From Grammothele lineata (lineage: Eukaryota > Basidiomycota > Agaricomycetes > Polyporales > Polyporaceae): a stretch of DNA of 64,000 bases. The notes beneath the pieces were generated by a model that ran no database searches, was not told where the DNA came from, and saw nothing but the letters and a program-made list of their open reading frames with translations. Made by a program: the position numbers and the translations under genes. Of this stretch, positions 59,557 to 64,000 are shown piece after piece (position 1 is the first letter of the stretch; every line of letters begins with the position of its first letter). The DNA lies in NCBI GenBank assembly GCA_002150815.3, contig NDFF03000014.1, positions 1 to 64,000 on the forward strand, written 5' to 3'.

Positions 59557-61511
59557 CTACTGGAAGACGTTAAAGGTATAGACGACACTGTTGGCTGCTT
59601 GCCGCATCAACGTCAGATCTTTATGGTACTTTGTAGCCCAGTAAGCTAACTCGTCGTTGTCCTCTATCTCTAATAGATCCCTAGGATCATCTGCCCCTAC
59701 CAAAAATGTGAGCTCTAAAAAGTCCAGGGGGACATGAACACGAGCGCGGGCAGTGAGATGATTGGCCACATCCTCTATGTCCGCCCCATCAACAGTGCAA
59801 TCTTCTATAAAGCGCAGCCGGCGCAGGAGTGGGCACAGGACAATTCCAGTCCCTAGAATGTGTACAGTGTCTTCTTCAGCATAATCCTCCCTCTCCTGGG
59901 TGTTGGCATCTGAGTTGGAAGTAGGGGGACTTAGGCAGAGGGCGAGGATAGCATCGGTTATGCGACAACGTTGGCTGGTACCATAACAGACGAGCTCCAT
60001 GAGGGACCCAAAGCTAGACAGAAATGACTGCCATGTCCCCCAATTGTTGACAGGATGGCCTGTCAGCAGCCAGGAATGAATGTGGAGAGATGCAAGACTA
60101 GTGGAGGGAATGGAGTGGTTGGTGAGAGCGGCGTGGCGGAGATCATGAAGAATGTAGCTGGAATCTTCATCTGGATTCTCTCTGCCATGAGAATAGAAAT
60201 ATAAGAGAGAGGCTGGAGAAGATTGAGAACCAGCAACAGCATCTGCATAAGCTTTATCAGGATCTTCAGGCAAGACAGCGGTCCGCCTGCCAAAGCTGTT
60301 ATAGTTGAGTAAGCAAGTTGTAAGGGGCGGATTACTAGGGAGCGCTTACCTGTCTTCAAAGTCTAGTGTAAGTTGAACGACTTCAGTTGGCGGCCCTGCA
60401 GGCTCAGTCATCCAAGGAGAAACTTCATGCCATATAGTGATGATGCACATGAGGTGCTCCTCTGAGAGCAAGTTGAGATTGAGATGGTTGGCGGTATTGA
60501 TGAGACCAACATGACGCTCGTCTGCGTCCAAAGGAATGAGCTGCTGTAACATAGTTGCTATGTCCACACCCTCCTGAAGCCCAACCCAGTCATGAGACCC
60601 AAGGACTAGGCGTTTGAGGGGAAATGGGATAGTGAACCATGTGAGGAATATGCCAACGTTGGTTGAACTGTAGTCGAAGAGAGTGAGGCGGTTAAGCGCT
60701 TTGAGGGCGGGGCGCTCAGCCTTGATGCCAGTGTAGGGTTGGATAGATGGTAATAAATCATAGACAGTGAGACTCTCAAAGCATGGCAATAGGGAGAGAA
60801 TGTGTGCAAACTGTGAAAAGGAGACGTTGGGAGGAAGAACAAGATTGCTGACAGTAAGGGTTGTAAGGGAAAAGAGTTGAGAGATGTCGGGCAGGGGCAT
60901 TGTCCAACGGAGGTCCAATACTTTGAGGTTAGGAAAGGGAGCTGCAGCAATGAGAGAGGAGTCTTTCCCATCTAAAACTCTGAGGGTTTTGAGGGCAGGA
61001 AGAGGGGCAGGAAGAAAGAGGAGAGGCCGGCTAAAGAAGGGACGTTGAGGGAGACGAGACGCTGAGCAGCTGGCGCAAGAACACCTATGAGATTGCTGGG
61101 GATGGAGTAACTGTAATTAGGGAAAGACAGATCCAGAGGTGCGCCCTTGGTGCGCTGAAGCCAGTCGAGGAGTTGTGCAGGGGTTATGAAGGGAGGTTTG
61201 ATGTCGACGGTGTTCCACAGCTGAGCGGAGTGCTTTACCGCCGCATCCCTCCAAAGCTGGCAAAATTGGGCAGCAGGGAGCCATTGAAGAGGCTTTCTAT
61301 ACCAATCCTGTCTGGATGTCTCTTCCCATTGGTATATGAGCTCCCACTTGAGAAAGAGGAGGATGATAATGATGAGCTCTATAGGGAGGCGGAGGCAGGG
61401 GGCGAGCGACGTGGCATGGGGCATGGCAAAAATGGCGGTATTCTGACAATGAGAAGACTTTCAATAAATGAATTGATGAATTGAGAGGACGATACTCACT
61501 TGCTGAGGCAT
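59557..61511 (-). pseudogene. F-box/LRR-like gene A with a one-base deletion
   Basis: Exon 1 is four codons (ATG 61509-61511, MPQQ) followed by a 57-nt intron. Exon 2 reads NTAIFAMPHATSLAPCLRLP, with the F-box-like helix IELIIIILLFLKWELIYQW and LPAAQFCQLWRDAAVKHSAQ, then leucine-rich segments (LKVLDLRWTMPLPDISQLFS, PFPLKRLVLGSHDW). Exon 3 starts RTAVLPEDPDKAYADAVAGS and ends VVYTFNVFQ (stop 59557-59559). Compared base by base with the tandem paralog (61925-63962), a single nucleotide is missing around 60985-61010, shifting the frame after LSSFFLPL. Apart from that the gene is open throughout. It is therefore either a very young pseudogene or a sequencing error. Confidence 0.75.
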
Positions 61512-61924
61512 AGCTGAGATGTATTTGAGGTGTTGTTTGAAAATGCCAGTAATTACCTGAGATGCATGCAATATGAGTTTGGCTGGCACATGAGCGCGTT
61601 ATTTAGGTGTTTACCACAAGGGGATTAGGAAGTTGAGTTCTATAATATATGTGAGTATAAAAAGGCAGGAACAGTACTACAGAACACTCACTGTGAGGAC
61701 TTGTAGTGGTGGGTGAATGTCAAAGTTGATATTTGAGACAAGCGCTTTAAGGACAGACTTGAGCAAGCGAACCGTGGAATATGTGATACATTCAGTTGCT
61801 GTAAACACTGTACTGTATGCTGCTACTACACATTCTGTACCCTAAAGGTAGAAAAAAAGTTGGGAGTTACAGTGTTGTGAACGCTCAAGTGCACACTAAG
61901 TACGTCCCCTACAGCGCTCAAGTA
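61512..61924. other. Spacer between tandem F-box/LRR genes
   Basis: This 413-bp stretch holds the promoter of gene A and the 3' region of gene B. No frame or repeat was recognised. Confidence 0.5.
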
Positions 61925-63962
61925 CTACTGATATACCTGCAATGTCAAACTGAACTTTGTAGCAAAGTGGCACATGGACTCAATATACTCCTCATACTTT
62001 GTATGCCAGTGCCTCTCTTCCTCCCTATGGTTAATGTCCTCCATCTTCCTTGGCTTATCTGCGCCTACTAAGACCGTCAACTCCAAGACGTCAAAGACGG
62101 TGTGAGCTTGAGTGCGCGCACGGAGATGCGCGGTAGCCTGGGCCAAGTCATCTTCCAAGACAATACAATCTCCTACAAAGGAGAGACGGCAAAGGTGAGG
62201 GCAGAGAATGGGGCCCTCATAGCCATTGTGGGCATCAAAGAAGATGTCGTCTTCTTCAGTGTCTCCTTGGTTATCGTCTATATCCCCTGTTGAGTTGACG
62301 CTGTCTGTATAGCCTAGGTCTCCTTGATTGCTCTGACCACCCTCTGAGCCATCATTTGAGTTGTCTGAGTCAGAGGAAGGGACAATCCTGCATAGGGCGT
62401 ATAGAGCGTTGATCATGCTAATGCGGGGACCGGAACCGTAACAGACGAGTTCATTGAGGGAATCAAATATTGCAAGAAATGAATCCCATGTTTCCCAGTC
62501 ATGAGAAATATGGCCTGTGATGACCCAAGCATGAATGAAAAGGCATGTGATGGTAGAGGCAGGAAGGGAGTGATTTAAGTTGGCGGCGAGGCGGAGGTCG
62601 TCAAGAATATACCCGGTGCCAGCTTCAGAGAGGATGTCTTGTAGTGCTGCCCTATACTTGAGATAATAGGTAACCTGTCTGATAGGGTCGACGCTACTGA
62701 GGTAGGATTCATGGGTGTGGCTGGAGCGGTCTTGGTCAATAAAGGGTTCTCCCTCCCTGTGATAGTAGATAATTAGACGGCATTGAATATTGAAAGGGGC
62801 ATTAATACAATGCTTACCTTTGTTTGAAGTCCAACTTAAGAGAAAACTGTAAGAGGCATATCCATGTTCTCTCGCCCACCCAACGGGGAAGTTGATTCCA
62901 CATAGAAATCTCAACCATAGATAGAGGAATGGAAAAGCCGATGTGAAGGTGATTGGCATGTGCAATATGACTTTGGTAGCAGGGAGAGTCGAGGGGAATG
63001 CTGAGATCATGTAACATTGTGAGGATGTCATTGGGACCCTCAACTATGCTGCTTGACCCAAGGGTAAAATGTGTGGCATTGGATGGAAAGTTGAACCAGG
63101 TTTGAAAGGAGCCGACGTTCAATGCATCAGGGTCGCATAAAACAAGCAGAGTGAGTGACCAGAGAGGGAGGCGTTCCTCTGCTGCTCCCAAGAATCTTGG
63201 AATAGATGGCAATGTATGTGGGATTAAAAGATTCTTCAAATGTGGCAAAGAGGAGAGTGTGTGTGCGAAATCTGAAAATGTTACACCAGGAGGAAGTAGG
63301 AGAGCATTGAAATGGAGGTCGACAAGAGATGAGAGTTGTGAAATGTCCGGCAATGGGTGTACCCAACCCAGGTGTAAAACCTCAATATTGGGAAAGGGAG
63401 CATTTGCAATGAGAGCGGAGTCTGCAGAGGCTAAAACCCTGAGGGATTTGAGGGCAAGGAGAGGGCTAGAGAATATATTATAGCAGCCAGCAAGAGAGGG
63501 AATGTTGAGGGACACAATGCGGCGGGTGGCAACACTGAGAACTTGAATGATATAAGGAGGGAGGGGATCATGATTTCCTGTAGGGAAGGAAATATCCAGA
63601 GGGGCCTGTTTGGTGCGCCGGAGGATAGTAGAGAATTGAGAGGGAGAGGGGTAGGGATCTTTGATGTCCAAAGTGTTCCAAAGGGTAGCTGACTCACTGA
63701 CTGCCGCCTTCCACCATAGCTTGCAAAACTGGCTAGCAGGCAGCCACTGCAGAGGCCTTCTACTCCAACTTCCACTACATTTCTCCTTGTGTTGGTAAAT
63801 AAGTTCCCATTTGACAAAGAGGAGGATGATGATGATGAGTTCGACAGGGAGGCGGAGGCAGGGGGCAACAGGATTGGGGGCGAGGATAGTAGTCTAATCA
63901 TTTAGAGGTTCAAAATTGAGTACCTATGAGATTTAGAGTATCCAACTCACTTTCTGAGGCAT
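61925..63962 (-). CDS. F-box/LRR-like gene B (intact paralog)
   Basis: Same structure as gene A. Exon 1 (63951-63962) encodes MPQK. A 57-nt intron follows, then exon 2 (63893-62818) with TTILAPNPVAPCLRLPVELI, LLFVKWELIYQHKEKCSGSW, LPASQFCKLWWKAAVSESAT and leucine-rich blocks (LKSLRVLASADSALIANAPF, VLHLGWVHPLPDISQLSSLV). Intron 62757-62817 leads to exon 3, which opens EGEPFIDQDRSSHTHESYLS and has an acidic insert (DIDDNQGDTEEDDIFFDAHN), ending FSLTLQVYQ (stop 61925-61927). No stop interrupts the spliced frame. The protein is about 670 residues. An F-box-like N-terminus plus LRR-like repeats suggests a substrate receptor of an SCF ligase; the target is unknown. Confidence 0.8.
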
Positions 63963-64000
63963 AGCTGGGTATTATTGAAAGTGTGGTTGAAAGAGAGCTA

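Overview
This is a filamentous-fungal nuclear window, most likely from a basidiomycete of the Agaricomycetes. The evidence is many 50-60-nt introns with GTRNGT donors and CAG/TAG acceptors in almost every gene, a DUF6534-type seven-helix membrane protein (a family typical of Agaricomycetes), a DIRS-like tyrosine-recombinase retrotransposon, and lineage-specific F-box and BTB genes. All gene models were built by hand from conserved motifs and splice signals. Exon boundaries are inferences; outer limits given as start/stop were checked base by base where stated.

Layout. (1) 1-32.6 kb is GC-rich, compact and mostly housekeeping. Minus strand: a broken EST1/SMG6-like gene (1-3312), a DUF6534 membrane protein (4801-6895), mitochondrial Isa1 (9736-10518) and an SR-type cyclophilin (10843-12279). 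Plus strand: Rsr1/Bud1 Ras-like GTPase (13172-14157), Dbp2 DEAD-box helicase with its large late intron (15007-17789) and an alpha/beta hydrolase (18327-19586). Minus strand: a UBX protein (19701-20773), a DDT-WHIM-PHD chromatin protein (21152-25175), an Alba protein (25886-26419) and Apc10/Doc1 (26714-27714). Then Uba4 (+, 28074-29633), Tim13 (-, 29789-30327) and the J-protein Jjj1 (+, 30592-32615). Base composition switches from GC-rich to AT-rich inside Jjj1.

(2) 32.6-56.2 kb is an AT-rich transposon island. It holds an inactivated DIRS-like retroelement (about 33.4-38.7 kb), at least five copies or fragments of one repeat family sharing a distinctive terminus (called R1 here), a second intron-containing EST1/SMG6 fragment abutting an R1 end (42962-44220), a BTB/POZ pseudogene, a solo LTR with a perfect 5-bp target-site duplication, a TA-flanked inverted-repeat element nested in an R1 copy, a class-II tRNA-like sequence, and hAT and Harbinger transposase relics.

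(3) 56.2-64 kb is a cluster of four F-box genes in two paralogous pairs, with the single-strand DNA-binding subunit RFA3 embedded between the pairs. One LRR-type F-box gene carries a one-base deletion that its intact tandem paralog exposes.

The housekeeping genes are unrelated in pathway (Fe-S assembly, splicing or RNA remodelling, polarity, APC/C, thiolation/urmylation, mitochondrial import, 60S biogenesis), so the left half is ordinary gene-dense sequence. The most unusual features are the pair of decayed EST1/SMG6 copies about 42 kb apart, the R1 repeat family (modular, GCGCT-rich, with telomere-like motifs and a fold-back insert), and the F-box cluster beside it. I saw no complete, previously undescribed multi-gene system.
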